Assembly: GCA_947455725.1 (NCBI GenBank)
Contig: CANGPL010000004.1
Location: forward strand, 1-64,000
Origin: Hyphomicrobiales bacterium
GTDB lineage: Bacteria > Pseudomonadota > Alphaproteobacteria > Rhizobiales > Beijerinckiaceae
Direction of reading: 5' to 3'
DNA length: 64,000 nucleotides
This document shows positions 1 to 9,140 of this stretch, one piece after another. The notes below the pieces were generated by a model, which saw nothing but the letters and a program-made list of their open reading frames with translations, made no database searches and had not been told where the DNA came from. A program made the position numbers and the translations under genes. Position 1 is the first letter of the stretch. Each line of letters begins with the position of its first letter.

Positions 1-1054
1 GCATGTCACGCGCCGCGCGGGCGATATCGAGCGCTTTGCCGCAATTGTTGCGTTTGACGATGGAGATCATTTCAGGCGCGAACTTGTCTTCATCCATCAA
101 GCGACCAACACGCAACGAGCCTTGCAGACCGAGCGAAATTTCCGTCATCGCATCGGCCAGTTTTTTCTGGATCAATTGGGTTTGTGCCAAAGGCTTGCCG
201 AATTGCACGCGGTCGAGCGTGTATTGCCGAGCACGATGGAAACAATCTTCTGCCGCACCCATCACGCCCCATGAAATGCCATAGCGTGCGCGGTTCAGGC
301 AGCCGAATGGGCCTTTGAGACCCGAGACATTCGGTAGCAAATGATCTTCGGATACGACGACACCGTCCATGACGATTTCACCGGTGATCGAAGCACGCAG
401 TGAGAGCTTGCCTTCGATCTTTGGTGCGCTCAAACCCTTCATGCCCTTCTCTAGCACGAAGCCGCGAATCTCATTGTCGTGTGCAGCGGACTTCGCCCAA
501 ACAACAAAGACATCGGCGATAGGTGAATTCGAAATCCACATTTTCGCGCCGGTGATTTTGTAGCCATCAGCCACTTTTTCGACGCGGGTTTTCATGCCCG
601 CGGGATCAGAGCCTGCGTCCGGCTCGGTGAGGCCAAAGCAACCAACCCATTCACCGGACGCGAGCTTCGGCAAATATTTCTTGCGTTGGGCTTCCGAGCC
701 ATAGGCATAGATCGGATACATCACGAGTGAGGATTGCACGCTCATCATCGAGCGATAGCCTGAATCAACGCGCTCCACTTCGCGCGCGACAAGACCGTAA
801 GAGACATAGCCTGCATTCGCACAGCCATAGTCTTCTGGCAGCGTCACACCGAGCAAACCTAAAGCGCCCATTTCATTGAAAATCTCGCGCTCGGTTTTTT
901 CTTCCGCATAGGCTTTGACGATACGCGGAAGAAGTTTCTCCTGCGCGTAATCACGTGCGGTGTCGCGGATCATGCGCTCGTCTTCGATCAATTGATCGTT
1001 GAGCAGAAAGGGATCTTCCCATTGGAATTTTTGAATGCTGTGTTTCGCGCTCAT
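1..1054 (-). CDS. gcdH: Glutaryl-CoA dehydrogenase, C-terminus cut by window edge
   Basis: FAD-dependent acyl-CoA dehydrogenase that oxidises and decarboxylates glutaryl-CoA to crotonyl-CoA in lysine, tryptophan and glutarate breakdown. The frame is open to the left edge, so about 351 of the usual ~395 residues are present; the segment carrying the catalytic Glu lies off the window. Seen in the translation: N-terminus [16 protein letters not shown], the middle motif [14 protein letters not shown] and the flavin/substrate segment [14 protein letters not shown], which favour GcdH over other acyl-CoA dehydrogenases. ATG at 1054 lies 12 bp after the stop of the upstream aldehyde dehydrogenase, so the two form a minus-strand operon. 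That partner converts aminoadipate semialdehyde, which supports a role in lysine catabolism. Missing C-terminal residues could not be checked. Confidence 0.93.
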   Translation of the reverse strand, partial: MSAKHSIQKFQWEDPFLLNDQLIEDERMIRDTARDYAQEKLLPRIVKAYAEEKTEREIFNEMGALGLLGVTLPEDYGCANAGYVSYGLVAREVERVDSGYRSMMSVQSSLVMYPIYAYGSEAQRKKYLPKLASGEWVGCFGLTEPDAGSDPAGMKTRVEKVADGYKITGAKMWISNSPIADVFVVWAKSAAHDNEIRGFVLEKGMKGLSAPKIEGKLSLRASITGEIVMDGVVVSEDHLLPNVSGLKGPFGCLNRARYGISWGVMGAAEDCFHRARQYTLDRVQFGKPLAQTQLIQKKLADAMTEISLGLQGSLRVGRLMDEDKFAPEMISIVKRNNCGKALDIARAARDM

Positions 1055-1066
1055 GATGCGGTATCC

Positions 1067-2587
1067 TTAACCAATATCGAAGCTCACGCCCTGGGCGAGC
1101 GGAAGCGTTGTGCCATAATTGATCGTATTGGTGGCGCGGCGCATATAGGCTTTCCACGCGTCGGAACCCGCTTCGCGGCCGCCACCTGTTTCCTTCTCGC
1201 CGCCGAAGGCGCCACCGATCTCTGCACCCGATGGGCCGATATTGACATTAGCGATGCCACAATCGGACCCTTCATCCGAGACGAAAAGTTCAGCCTCGCG
1301 CATATCAAGCGTGAAGAGCGAGGATGAGAGGCCTGCGCCCACCGCATTCTGCATCGCGACTGCTTCGGCAAATGTTTTATATTTCATCACATAGAGGATA
1401 GGCGCGAAGGTTTCGCGCGTTACTGGATCAATATGCGCGGGCATTTCAACGAGAGCAGGTGCTTCGTAATAGGCCTCCGCATGACCACCAACGGACACAC
1501 GTGCACCGCCGGTGATGGTGCCGCCTGCGGCTTTGGCTTCATGCAAGGCTTTTTCCATGCCATCGAAGGCAGCTTTGTCAATCAGAGGGCCGACCAACAC
1601 GCCCGCTTCGCGCGGATCACCGACTTTGACGCTTTGATAGACCGAGCGCAATTTCGCAACAAAGCCATCATAGATGCTTTCATGCACAATCAAGCGACGC
1701 AAGGTCGTGCAGCGTTGTCCTGCTGTTCCCATCGCAGCAAAGGCGATGCCGCGGAGTGCCAAATCGAGATCGGCGGAGGGCGCGACGATGGCCGCATTGT
1801 TGCCGCCGAGCTCAAGAATGGCACGAGCAAAACGGGCGGCCAATTTTGGGCCGACCTGACGACCCATTGCGGTGGAACCGGTGGCCGAGACCACCGGCAC
1901 ACGATGATCGGAGACCAGCGCATCGCCGACGTCACGACCACCCACAAGCACTTCCAATAAGCCATCCGGCACGCCACCGAAGCGATCCGCGGCGCGCTTT
2001 AAAATTGCCTGTGTGGCAAGCGCGGTGAGCACGGATTTTTCAGATGGCTTCCACACCACGCTGTCGCCGCACACAAAGGCAAGTGCCGCATTCCATGACC
2101 AAACCGCAACGGGGAAGTTAAAGGCCGAAATCACGCCGCAGACGCCAAGTGGGTGCCATGTTTCCATCATGCGATGGGAGGGGCGTTCGGTGGCAATCGT
2201 GAGACCAAACAGCTGACGCGAGAGACCGACCGCATAATCGCAAATATCGATCATTTCTTGGACTTCGCCCAAGCCCTCGGATGTTACTTTGCCGACTTCG
2301 AGCGTTACCAAGCGACCAAGATCGTCTTTCGCAGCGCGTAATTCTTCACCAAGCAAACGTACCAATTCGCCGCGACGGGGGGCTGGAACCTTGCGCCATT
2401 CTTTGAAAGCGGCATCCGCCCGGCCAATCGCGGCCGCGGCGTCGGCTGCCGAATGGGACGCTAATTCTGCAATCAATTCGCCCGTAATCGGCGACCGAGC
2501 GGGTAGACCGCCTTTTTTAAAGGCTGATTGCGGAACACCCAGACGGGTTAAAATGGCCAGCGCTTCGGCGCTTACGGACTGCGTCAT
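1067..2587 (-). CDS. amaB: Aldehyde dehydrogenase, ALDH7 type (L-aminoadipate-semialdehyde dehydrogenase)
   Basis: NAD-dependent aldehyde dehydrogenase of the antiquitin (ALDH7A1/AmaB) group, oxidising 2-aminoadipate 6-semialdehyde to aminoadipate in lysine degradation. The 506-residue length is normal. The general-base segment ELGGNN has Glu259, and the nucleophile segment GTAGQRCTTLRRL has Cys293; the QRCTTLRRL form is characteristic of ALDH7. The N-terminal proline-rich signature and the C-terminal FGGEKETGGGREAG block are intact. Substrate choice is inferred from family resemblance and from gcdH immediately downstream (12-bp gap), both acting in the aminoadipate-glutarate route. A wider-range semialdehyde dehydrogenase is the alternative. 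Confidence 0.92.
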   Translation of the reverse strand: MTQSVSAEALAILTRLGVPQSAFKKGGLPARSPITGELIAELASHSAADAAAAIGRADAAFKEWRKVPAPRRGELVRLLGEELRAAKDDLGRLVTLEVGKVTSEGLGEVQEMIDICDYAVGLSRQLFGLTIATERPSHRMMETWHPLGVCGVISAFNFPVAVWSWNAALAFVCGDSVVWKPSEKSVLTALATQAILKRAADRFGGVPDGLLEVLVGGRDVGDALVSDHRVPVVSATGSTAMGRQVGPKLAARFARAILELGGNNAAIVAPSADLDLALRGIAFAAMGTAGQRCTTLRRLIVHESIYDGFVAKLRSVYQSVKVGDPREAGVLVGPLIDKAAFDGMEKALHEAKAAGGTITGGARVSVGGHAEAYYEAPALVEMPAHIDPVTRETFAPILYVMKYKTFAEAVAMQNAVGAGLSSSLFTLDMREAELFVSDEGSDCGIANVNIGPSGAEIGGAFGGEKETGGGREAGSDAWKAYMRRATNTINYGTTLPLAQGVSFDIG

Positions 2588-2706
2588 ACCTTCAATACTC
2601 CAATTTTAGACCGATTTTGCCGATCGGGCATGTGTTCAGACCATACACCGCAAACTTGCGCAATATCCAGTTCGTCACAGGTGCCTTGAACTATTTAATA
2701 GGCAAG

Positions 2707-3558
2707 TTAAGCGGATCGACGCGGGAAATGGCCGATTTCCATGTTCATGGACTTAAGGAGGACCAAAAAAGCATCTGAATGGAGAAAGTCGAATTCAAGG
2801 TCCCGCGCCGTCGTGACCGGATCAAGCGCTGCCAATGTTTCGTCGCTATGGCCGGGATGACACATGATAAGGTGTCGCTCACCGGAGACGAGTAGATAAC
2901 GACGAAAATCTCCGGCAAAATCCCCCTTTGGATCGAAATCGCTTACGCCTGAAAAGCTGGTATTAACCGAAAACCCGCGCTTTTTAGCAGAAAGCGCAAA
3001 TCCTTGGGCTAAAAACGCGATAAAAAGCGATTTTCCGACCGAAACGCCCCGGGCGATAATCGCGCCTAAATGATCCGACGGATTTCGAAGCCATGGCCGC
3101 CAACCCGGTCTGTAGCTTTGGATGGCATCGAACAGAGCAGACCGAATCGTTGGCAGGATATGGACATGCTGGTGACCATCGATAAAATCTGGCAATCGGC
3201 CTGTTTGGGCCTCGAATTCGGCAATTTGGCGGGTAATTTCGGCCTTGATTTCCAGTTTTGACAGGCGGCCTGATAGCGATTTCTTCAAAATTTGGCCAAG
3301 ATTTGGGAGTTTTCCGTCTGGCGCAAGATGCGGCATGGGCCCAAGCGCGCTGCCTAGCGTCAAAGTCAGGTGAAGCCCAAGCTCGGCCCGACCATGATAG
3401 GGCGCAAGGTGTTTTGCGAGGGCGGGCCAGCCGCTTTGATTGGTCATGCACCCGGTGCCCGAGAGCCGCCCTGCCGCCAAAAGCGTCAGAATCGCGCGGC
3501 TCACCCCCTCGGTTAAGCCGTAGTCATCGGCAATCAGGATGAAAGGAACGGGTGGCAT
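2707..3558 (-). CDS. YdjC/ChbG/HpnK-family carbohydrate deacetylase
   Basis: Metal-dependent deacetylase-like protein of the YdjC/ChbG superfamily, to which the hopanoid-associated HpnK belongs; 283 residues. Metal-site elements are visible: FILIADDYG near the N-terminus (paired Asp), LGLHLTLT, and DGHQHVHILP in the middle. I chose ATG 3558 (MPPVPFILIADDYG); the longer frame to 3708 would overlap the divergent glycosyltransferase start and adds sequence unlike the family. It sits head-to-head with a polyprenyl-phosphate glycosyltransferase and murJ, so a sugar on an envelope lipid (hopanoid or lipid-linked sugar) is a plausible substrate, but hpnI and hpnJ are not adjacent. Family assignment is firm; substrate is inference. 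Confidence 0.85.
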   Translation of the reverse strand: MPPVPFILIADDYGLTEGVSRAILTLLAAGRLSGTGCMTNQSGWPALAKHLAPYHGRAELGLHLTLTLGSALGPMPHLAPDGKLPNLGQILKKSLSGRLSKLEIKAEITRQIAEFEAQTGRLPDFIDGHQHVHILPTIRSALFDAIQSYRPGWRPWLRNPSDHLGAIIARGVSVGKSLFIAFLAQGFALSAKKRGFSVNTSFSGVSDFDPKGDFAGDFRRYLLVSGERHLIMCHPGHSDETLAALDPVTTARDLEFDFLHSDAFLVLLKSMNMEIGHFPRRSA

Positions 3559-3667
3559 GATCGGAAAAGCACCTGTATGAGTCGAGAAAATCACTGAGAT
3601 TACGGCGCTGGCTTTGGCCAGACCGTCACCAGGGAAACATGTCGTGCCGTTATTAACACAGAGTTCT

Positions 3668-4669
3668 ATGAGCGAAATCGAAAATCCCTGCGAATTATCG
3701 CTGGTCATTCCCGCTTATAATGAGGGAAGCAATCTCGGCCCGCTGATTGATCGGGTTATCCCCGTACTCAATGGCGTGTCAGATGATTGGGAACTGATTT
3801 TCGTCGATGATGGATCCTCCGACGATACGTTGGCTTGGATTATGGCCGCCCATCAGAAGGATGCGCGGGTGCGCGGCGTTTCGTTTAGTCGAAATTTTGG
3901 CAAGGAAATCGCCATTGCCGCAGGCCTTGATGTCGCTCGCGGTGACGCGGTGGTGATCATGGATGCTGATTTGCAGCATCCGCCGGAAATGATCATCCGT
4001 TTCATGGAATTATGGCACGAAGGCTATGAGGTAATTTATGGCCAACGGGTTGATCGCCATACGGATAGTTTGGCCCGCCGCCTGTTTACTTATGTCTTCT
4101 ACCATGCCTTCGCGGCCTTTGGCGAAACGCCGTTGCCGGATGGAGCGGGTGATTTTCGGCTTTTAGACCGTAACGCGGTCAATGCGCTTCGCTCTATGGG
4201 CGAGCGGGCGCGATTCTCGAAGGGACTTTATGCGTGGATTGGTTTTAAAGCCATCGGCGTGCCTTTTGATGTGGCGGATCGGGCGCAGGGTTCCTCGAAA
4301 TTCAGCATCAGGCGCCTGTTAAGCTTTGCGCTTGACGGGATCACATCGTTTTCAACGGTGCCTTTGCGGCTCTGGACCTATATCGGCGCTTTAGTATCAG
4401 GCTTAGCCCTACTGATGGCGTTGCAAGTGGTGGTGAGCACCTTGGTTTATGGTTCGGATGTGCCGGGCTATGCGACCTTATTGGTGTCGATCACGTTTTT
4501 TGCCGGCATTCAGTTACTCTCGCTCGGGATTATTGGCGAATATATTGGCCGGATCTTTGCCGAGGTAAAACGTCGCCCGCTTTACATTATCGGTCAAACC
4601 GTCGGCTTTGAGGCGTCAAAAGCAAAGAAAGCCACTCCCCGAAAAACCAAATCGGCAAGCAAGGCCTGA
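3668..4669 (+). CDS. Family 2 glycosyltransferase, polyprenyl-phosphate (DPM1/GtrB/ArnC) type
   Basis: Inner-membrane glycosyltransferase that moves a sugar from a nucleotide donor to undecaprenyl phosphate. GT-A domain: LVIPAYNEGSN near residue 15, FVDDGSSDDTL, and the metal-binding DADLQHPPEM. Two C-terminal hydrophobic segments (around residues 230-255 and 265-295) match the two-helix anchor of GtrB/ArnC-like enzymes, followed by a basic Lys-rich tail. ATG 3668 starts MSEIENPCELSLVIPAYN; a TTG 54 bp upstream is in frame but intrudes on the divergent promoter region. The stop codon overlaps the murJ start by one base (TGATG), indicating translational coupling. Sugar identity cannot be read from the sequence. 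Confidence 0.9.
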   Translation: MSEIENPCELSLVIPAYNEGSNLGPLIDRVIPVLNGVSDDWELIFVDDGSSDDTLAWIMAAHQKDARVRGVSFSRNFGKEIAIAAGLDVARGDAVVIMDADLQHPPEMIIRFMELWHEGYEVIYGQRVDRHTDSLARRLFTYVFYHAFAAFGETPLPDGAGDFRLLDRNAVNALRSMGERARFSKGLYAWIGFKAIGVPFDVADRAQGSSKFSIRRLLSFALDGITSFSTVPLRLWTYIGALVSGLALLMALQVVVSTLVYGSDVPGYATLLVSITFFAGIQLLSLGIIGEYIGRIFAEVKRRPLYIIGQTVGFEASKAKKATPRKTKSASKA

Positions 4670-6186
4670 TGTTTCGAAAATTTGCTTCCGTTAGCGGTTT
4701 TACGCTTCTGTCGCGATTGACGGGCTTTCTGCGCGATGTAGCGATTGCGTCGATGCTGGGATCAGGGCTCGCCGCTGACGCCTATTTCGTGGCGCAACGC
4801 CTGCCCAATCATTTCCGCGCTATTTTTGGCGAGGGTGCGTTTAACTCCGCCTTCGTCCCATCCTATGCTCGCGAAATCGGCGAGGCTGGCGATCCCGCCG
4901 CGGTCTTATTTTCGGGCCGTATCCTCACTCTATTAACCGCCGTGTTGGTGCCCCTATGCGCCCTCGCCATGTGGCAAATGCCGCTCGTGATTGATCTACT
5001 GGCACCCGGATTTGCAGCGGACCCTGAAAAATACGCGCTCGCTATAACCCTCACGCGGATTACATTTCCCTATCTGTTGCTGGTATCCATCGTCACGTTA
5101 CTGTCCGGCGTTTTAAACGCGCATAGTCGCTTTGCGATTGCGGCTGGCGCGCCCGTGCTCCTCAATCTAGCGATTTTGGTCGCCCTTTATGTGGCCTTTT
5201 TATTCCCCTCCGCCGCGCATGCTGCCGCTTGGGCGATTACGATTTCTGGCGTCTTGCAAGTAGTGTTCGTTGGCTATGACGCACACAAAAATAAACTCTT
5301 GCCGCGCTTTGAATGGCCAACGCTCACACCGGCCATGGGCCGATTTTTTCGAGCGCTCGGACCAGCGGTTATTGGCTCCGCTGGCGTTCAAATCGCGATT
5401 TTTGCGGATACGATTATCGCGTCATTACTGCCGACAGGTGCGGTATCAGCAATTTCTTACGCAGACCGATTATATCAACTGCCCGTAGGCTTAATTGGTA
5501 TTGCAGCAGGTACCGTTCTTCTGCCGGAAATGAGCAAGCATCTTGCTAATCATGCGCATGACAAAGCCCACTCGGCGCAGAGCCGATCGATTGCGCTTTC
5601 TTTGATGCTGACGGCTCCTTTTCTTGTCGCGTTTTTAATGATCCCGCGTGAAATTATGCAAGGTGTTTTTATGCGCGGTCATTTTACGATGGCTGACGCT
5701 GATGCCTCCGCCGCTGTTCTCTCCGCCTACGCGGTTGGCATTATGCCAATTGTGATGATCCGCTCCTTTGTCTCGAGCTTTCATTCCCGTCAGGATACGC
5801 TGACGCCTTTGATTGCCGCCTTTTTAGGAATTGGCGTGAATGTTGCGCTTAAATTGGCTTTGTATCAAAGCTATGGCGCCCCCGGATTGTCCTTTGCTAC
5901 AGCCATCGGCGCATGGATTAATGGTGGTATTCTCGTCTTTCTTGCGGTCAGAAAAGGCTGGATGGTTTTTAATCAAGGCTTTTTACGTGTGTTTTCGGCA
6001 GTTGTTTTCGCTGCGCTCATTTTAGCGGTAGCGACACCGTTTCTAAAAGAGCCTGCGCTTATGCTAACGATCCATTTTGGTGCCTTCGCGCCGGTGTTTT
6101 TTGTTATAGTCCTTGGATTAGCGGGCGGCGCGCTTTATGCCATCACCTTGTATGCCGGTTTAAAAGTAAGCCGCGCGGCATTTTGA
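4669..6186 (+). CDS. murJ: Lipid II flippase MurJ
   Basis: Polytopic inner-membrane protein of the MOP superfamily that flips lipid II for peptidoglycan synthesis. The 505 residues begin with the family's typical start MFRKFASVSGFTLLSRLTGF and contain the conserved RDVAIASMLG and FRAIFGEGAFNSAFVPSY segments; about 14 hydrophobic segments follow across the whole length. It starts on the stop codon of the glycosyltransferase, so the two are co-translated, and this ties that enzyme to cell-envelope work. Length and start agree with the family; no irregularity seen. Confidence 0.97.
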   Translation: MFRKFASVSGFTLLSRLTGFLRDVAIASMLGSGLAADAYFVAQRLPNHFRAIFGEGAFNSAFVPSYAREIGEAGDPAAVLFSGRILTLLTAVLVPLCALAMWQMPLVIDLLAPGFAADPEKYALAITLTRITFPYLLLVSIVTLLSGVLNAHSRFAIAAGAPVLLNLAILVALYVAFLFPSAAHAAAWAITISGVLQVVFVGYDAHKNKLLPRFEWPTLTPAMGRFFRALGPAVIGSAGVQIAIFADTIIASLLPTGAVSAISYADRLYQLPVGLIGIAAGTVLLPEMSKHLANHAHDKAHSAQSRSIALSLMLTAPFLVAFLMIPREIMQGVFMRGHFTMADADASAAVLSAYAVGIMPIVMIRSFVSSFHSRQDTLTPLIAAFLGIGVNVALKLALYQSYGAPGLSFATAIGAWINGGILVFLAVRKGWMVFNQGFLRVFSAVVFAALILAVATPFLKEPALMLTIHFGAFAPVFFVIVLGLAGGALYAITLYAGLKVSRAAF

Positions 6187-6270
6187 TCTACATCATCGCG
6201 CGAAGAACGAGACCGTGATTGCCTCTTAAGGCCCGCTAAATGACCGGGTTTAAAAAGAGGAGCATGCTTC

Positions 6271-6483
6271 ATGGAAACCAATATTGGACCACTCGACCGT
6301 GCTGCTCGTGTGATCATCGGTCTTGTACTGATTGCTTTCGCACTACCCTATGGATTTCCAGAGACAGGCTGGAATTGGGTGGGTTGGATTGGCATTATAC
6401 CGCTTGTGACAGCCTTTGTCGGATTTTGCCCACTCTACAGAATGATTGGCCTGTCAACGACGCAGCATCCCCATCCGCAGTAA
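6271..6483 (+). CDS. DUF2892 small inner-membrane protein
   Basis: 70-residue protein with N-terminal METNIGPLDRAARVIIG, two hydrophobic segments and a FCPLYRMIGLST ending, the pattern of the DUF2892 (YgaP-like membrane) family. These proteins often accompany rhodanese or sulfur genes, but none is adjacent here. Function unknown. The start ATG 6271 is preceded by an AAGAGGAG ribosome-binding site about 12 bp upstream. A longer frame on another phase (from 6240) overlaps and was judged a shadow. A strong hairpin follows directly after the stop. Confidence 0.85.
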   Translation: METNIGPLDRAARVIIGLVLIAFALPYGFPETGWNWVGWIGIIPLVTAFVGFCPLYRMIGLSTTQHPHPQ

Positions 6484-6488
6484 TAAAA

Positions 6489-6522
6489 AAGGCCGGACGA
6501 ACACGTGTGTTCATCCGGCCTT
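6489..6522. terminator. Bidirectional intrinsic terminator hairpin
   Basis: Inverted repeat with arms AAGGCCGGACGAACAC and GTGTTCATCCGGCCTT (one G-U pair), flanked by an A-run on the left and a T-containing stretch on the right. It lies between the convergent DUF2892 gene and the gluconolactonase gene and should stop transcription from both sides. Confidence 0.85.
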
Positions 6523-6540
6523 GATTGCTGTTTTAACGGA

Positions 6541-7476
6541 TCAAAACGTCTTATTACCGCGAACCAAAACGTAATAGGCGTAAAGCGACGTCGTGCCGCA
6601 AATATAAAGGCGGTTCCGAGCTGGGCCGCCGAAGCACACATTGGCCACCACTTCGGGCACATGAACCTTCGCAATCAGCGTACCATCCGGATCATAGACG
6701 TGAACGCCATCGCCCGCCGATGTCCAAATCCGGCCATCTTCATCGATGCGGAAGCCGTCGAAGAGACCATGGGTGCAGGTTGCAAAGAGACGGCCATTTT
6801 TAAGTGTGTCGCCATCGACATCAAACACGCGGATATGACGCGGGCCATTTTCCATATGGGTGGCACCCGTATCGGCGATATAGAGCTTCTTCTCATCGGG
6901 CGAAAAGGCAAGGCCATTCGGACGGACAAAATCATCGGCGACGCGTGTGATTTTTCCTGATTTGCCATCGATGCGGTAGACATGGCAGCCGCCAATCTCG
7001 CTCACCGACCGATGACCTTCATAGTCCCAGTCGATGCCATAAGCAGGATCGGTGAACCAGATCGACTCGTCCGATTTGACCACAAGATCATTCGGCGAAT
7101 TAAAGCGTTTGCCTTCAAATGTTTCGGCCAAGGCCGTCACCGTGCCATCAAATTCGGTGCGGGAAACGCGGCGGCCGCCATGCTCGCAGCTGACCAATCG
7201 ACCCTGACGATCTACCGTGTGGCCATTGGTGTAGTTTGACGGTGAGCGGAAGACAGAAACGCTGCCGTCGGTCTCGTCATAGCGCATCATCCGGTTATTC
7301 GGGATGTCGGACCAGACCAGATAGCGCCCAGCGGGGAAATAGGCCGGCCCCTCGGCCCAGCGGCAACCGCCGACATAAAGCCGATCAAGCTTGGCCGTGC
7401 CATTAAACAGGCCTGCACCGCGAGGGTCCAAAACCTCAAATGGGGTTGGCAAAATATCGTCATAGGGTTTGCTCAT
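6541..7476 (-). CDS. SMP-30/gluconolactonase-family lactonase
   Basis: Six-bladed beta-propeller lactonase that hydrolyses sugar lactones such as glucono-1,5-lactone to the acid. 311 residues. Metal-ligand motifs of the family are visible: CRWAEGPAYF (Glu), FNSPNDLVV (Asn), RPNGLAFSPDE and DGFRIDEDGRIW (Asp). The next gene on the same strand upstream is a gluconate 5-dehydrogenase-like SDR about 70 bp away, so the pair may oxidise a hexonolactone via the hexonate to the 5-keto acid. No signal peptide, hence cytoplasmic. Exact sugar is inferred. Confidence 0.88.
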   Translation of the reverse strand: MSKPYDDILPTPFEVLDPRGAGLFNGTAKLDRLYVGGCRWAEGPAYFPAGRYLVWSDIPNNRMMRYDETDGSVSVFRSPSNYTNGHTVDRQGRLVSCEHGGRRVSRTEFDGTVTALAETFEGKRFNSPNDLVVKSDESIWFTDPAYGIDWDYEGHRSVSEIGGCHVYRIDGKSGKITRVADDFVRPNGLAFSPDEKKLYIADTGATHMENGPRHIRVFDVDGDTLKNGRLFATCTHGLFDGFRIDEDGRIWTSAGDGVHVYDPDGTLIAKVHVPEVVANVCFGGPARNRLYICGTTSLYAYYVLVRGNKTF

Positions 7477-7543
7477 TCATTCCTCCCGAGCTTTGCATTT
7501 TTATGGGGATGAGTTTTGCCTGTTGGCGGCGTTTGGCGCAAGA

Positions 7544-8311
7544 CTAAACGCTTGCGGTTAAACCACCATCAACCATGAGAATATGGCCGTTGACAAAATT
7601 CGAGGCCTGTGACGACAGGAAGATTGCCGCTCCGACGAGCTCTTCAACATCCCCCCAACGGCCAGCGGGCGTGCGTTTGCACAGCCAATCCGAAAATTCG
7701 GGATTTTCAACGAGCGCCTTGTTGAGCTCGGTCACAAAATAGCCCGGCGCGATCGCATTGACCTGAATATTGTGCTTTGCCCACTCAGTGGCGAGCCCTT
7801 TAGTCATCATTTTCACGGCGCCTTTGGTTGCCGTGTAGGGCACAATTGTCGGGCGACCCAATTCGCTTTGAACCGAGCCAATATTGATGATTTTGCCGCG
7901 CTTCCGCTCAATCATCCGTCGACCCACGGAGCGGGCGGCAAAAAAAGTGCTCTCGACATTGGTGCGGAAAAGATCCCGCCAATGCTCGTCTTCAAAGGTC
8001 TCAGCCGGCCCACGATGCTGCTTGCCGGCATTGTTGATGAGAATATCAATCGGCCCCGTCTTGGCCTCGATCTCGGCGACAGCCGCCTCGACGGCAGCGG
8101 AATCGGTAACATCAAAGGCGCTTTCGGATATTGTAAGGCCCTCGGAGCGAAGTGCGGCGGCGGCTTTGGCGAGTTTGGCGCCATCTCGACCATTGAGCAC
8201 GATATGCGCACCGGCGCGCGCCATTCCGGCCGCCATTGCAAGGCCAATGCCTTGGCTTGAGCCGGTTACAAGGGCGATGCGGCCGGTAAGGTCGAATAGG
8301 GATAGGGACAT
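7544..8311 (-). CDS. SDR oxidoreductase, gluconate 5-dehydrogenase-like
   Basis: Classical short-chain dehydrogenase of 255 residues. Cofactor motif TGSSQGIGLAMA near residue 17, NNAG at about 92, catalytic Ser in GSVQSELG and the YTATK Tyr/Lys pair. The N-terminus MSLSLFDLTGRIALVTGSSQ and the C-terminus GHILMVDGGLTASV match gluconate 5-dehydrogenase/IdnO-type enzymes (gluconate to 5-ketogluconate). Together with the downstream gluconolactonase it suggests sugar-acid metabolism. Substrate unproven; SDRs are hard to assign without biochemistry. Confidence 0.85.
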   Translation of the reverse strand: MSLSLFDLTGRIALVTGSSQGIGLAMAAGMARAGAHIVLNGRDGAKLAKAAAALRSEGLTISESAFDVTDSAAVEAAVAEIEAKTGPIDILINNAGKQHRGPAETFEDEHWRDLFRTNVESTFFAARSVGRRMIERKRGKIINIGSVQSELGRPTIVPYTATKGAVKMMTKGLATEWAKHNIQVNAIAPGYFVTELNKALVENPEFSDWLCKRTPAGRWGDVEELVGAAIFLSSQASNFVNGHILMVDGGLTASV

Positions 8312-8429
8312 GATCGGGTGATTTCCAAACGTGGATAGTTAAACGACGGGCTGCACTTTCACCTTAATGCTTAAACGATGCAAGGGTCCGACCGATGCCA
8401 ATTCTGCCGATCCCTGAAACAAGTTGAAA

Positions 8430-8450
8430 TATAGCCATAGAATGGCTATA
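8430..8450. promoter_or_regulatory. Palindromic operator of the Phd/VapC module
   Basis: TATAGCCAT and its exact reverse complement ATGGCTATA separated by AGA, with a further half-like AGCCAT running into the start codon at 8458. Its position just upstream of the antitoxin gene suggests binding by the antitoxin dimer and autoregulation, as is usual for type II TA operons (inference). Confidence 0.7.
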
Positions 8451-8457
8451 AAAAGCC

Positions 8458-8712
8458 ATGGCAGCTTTTAGCGTAGCGGAAACGCGCAATCATTTATCGG
8501 AAGTAATCGACCGCGCGCTTGCGGGCGAGGAAGTTATCGTCACCCGGCATGGCCAGCCGGTGGTGGAGATTAAGCCGTTACAAAGGCCACTGAAACAGAT
8601 GACTCAAGACGGTATTGAATGGCTAAAGAGCCATCGTGTAGGCAGTATGATGCCCTCTTTAGACGCTGCAGAACTGGTCAGCCAATTACGGGATGAAAAT
8701 GAGCGTCACTGA
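8458..8712 (+). CDS. Type II antitoxin, Phd/YefM family
   Basis: 84-residue antitoxin with the Phd/YefM N-terminal DNA-binding pattern MAAFSVAETRNHLSEVIDRA and a GEEVIVTRHGQPVVEI strand, followed by a charged tail that would neutralise the toxin. It overlaps the PIN-domain toxin gene by about 20 bp, and a palindrome lies 8 bp upstream of the start. It should repress the operon and bind the VapC-type toxin downstream. Confidence 0.92.
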   Translation: MAAFSVAETRNHLSEVIDRALAGEEVIVTRHGQPVVEIKPLQRPLKQMTQDGIEWLKSHRVGSMMPSLDAAELVSQLRDENERH

Positions 8713-9133
8713 GGTTTACCTTGATGCTAATGTTATCATCGGACTCCTTACAGTTGACCCCTTATCTGCCCTCGCTCAAACGGTTTTGTCGATCGATCCT
8801 TTATTGGTGTTTGTGAGCGATTTGGCCTTGGCCGAATGCGCGTCGGTTCTTGCGCGACGCGTTCGAATGTCGGAATTGACGAAAGAAGAAGCCCAACAAG
8901 CGTTTATTAAACTGGATGAATGGACGGTGCAGTTTACCAATCTTATTGCGATTAAGCCGAGTGACATCGCAGACGCAGCCCGTTTTATTCGTCGCCTTGA
9001 CTTAAACCTGCGTCTACAGGACGCAATCCATATCGCAGCAGCCATGCGGATTGGAACGACACTCGCGACCTTTGATGTTAAAATGGCAGAAAGCGCAATC
9101 GCGTTAGGCTGCCCTGTCTTAGAAATTAGATAA
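8693..9133 (+). CDS. VapC-like PIN-domain ribonuclease toxin
   Basis: 146-residue PIN-domain toxin, expected to cut RNA (many VapCs cut tRNA or rRNA). The acidic active-site set is complete: Asp11 in YLDANV, Glu48 in LAECAS, Asp110 in [10 protein letters not shown] and Asp128 in LATFDVKMA. Start may be ATG 8693 or the in-frame ATG 8699; both overlap the end of the Phd-type antitoxin gene, giving coupled translation. The gene ends 7 bp before the next oxidoreductase gene, so readthrough into that operon is possible. Confidence 0.92.
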   Translation: MKMSVTEVYLDANVIIGLLTVDPLSALAQTVLSIDPLLVFVSDLALAECASVLARRVRMSELTKEEAQQAFIKLDEWTVQFTNLIAIKPSDIADAARFIRRLDLNLRLQDAIHIAAAMRIGTTLATFDVKMAESAIALGCPVLEIR

Positions 9134-9140
9134 AATCATC

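Noticed and set aside
3559-3708. 50-residue N-terminal extension of the YdjC/HpnK-type gene
   Set aside because: Overlaps the divergent glycosyltransferase start and has no resemblance to the family; ATG 3558 begins at the conserved strand.
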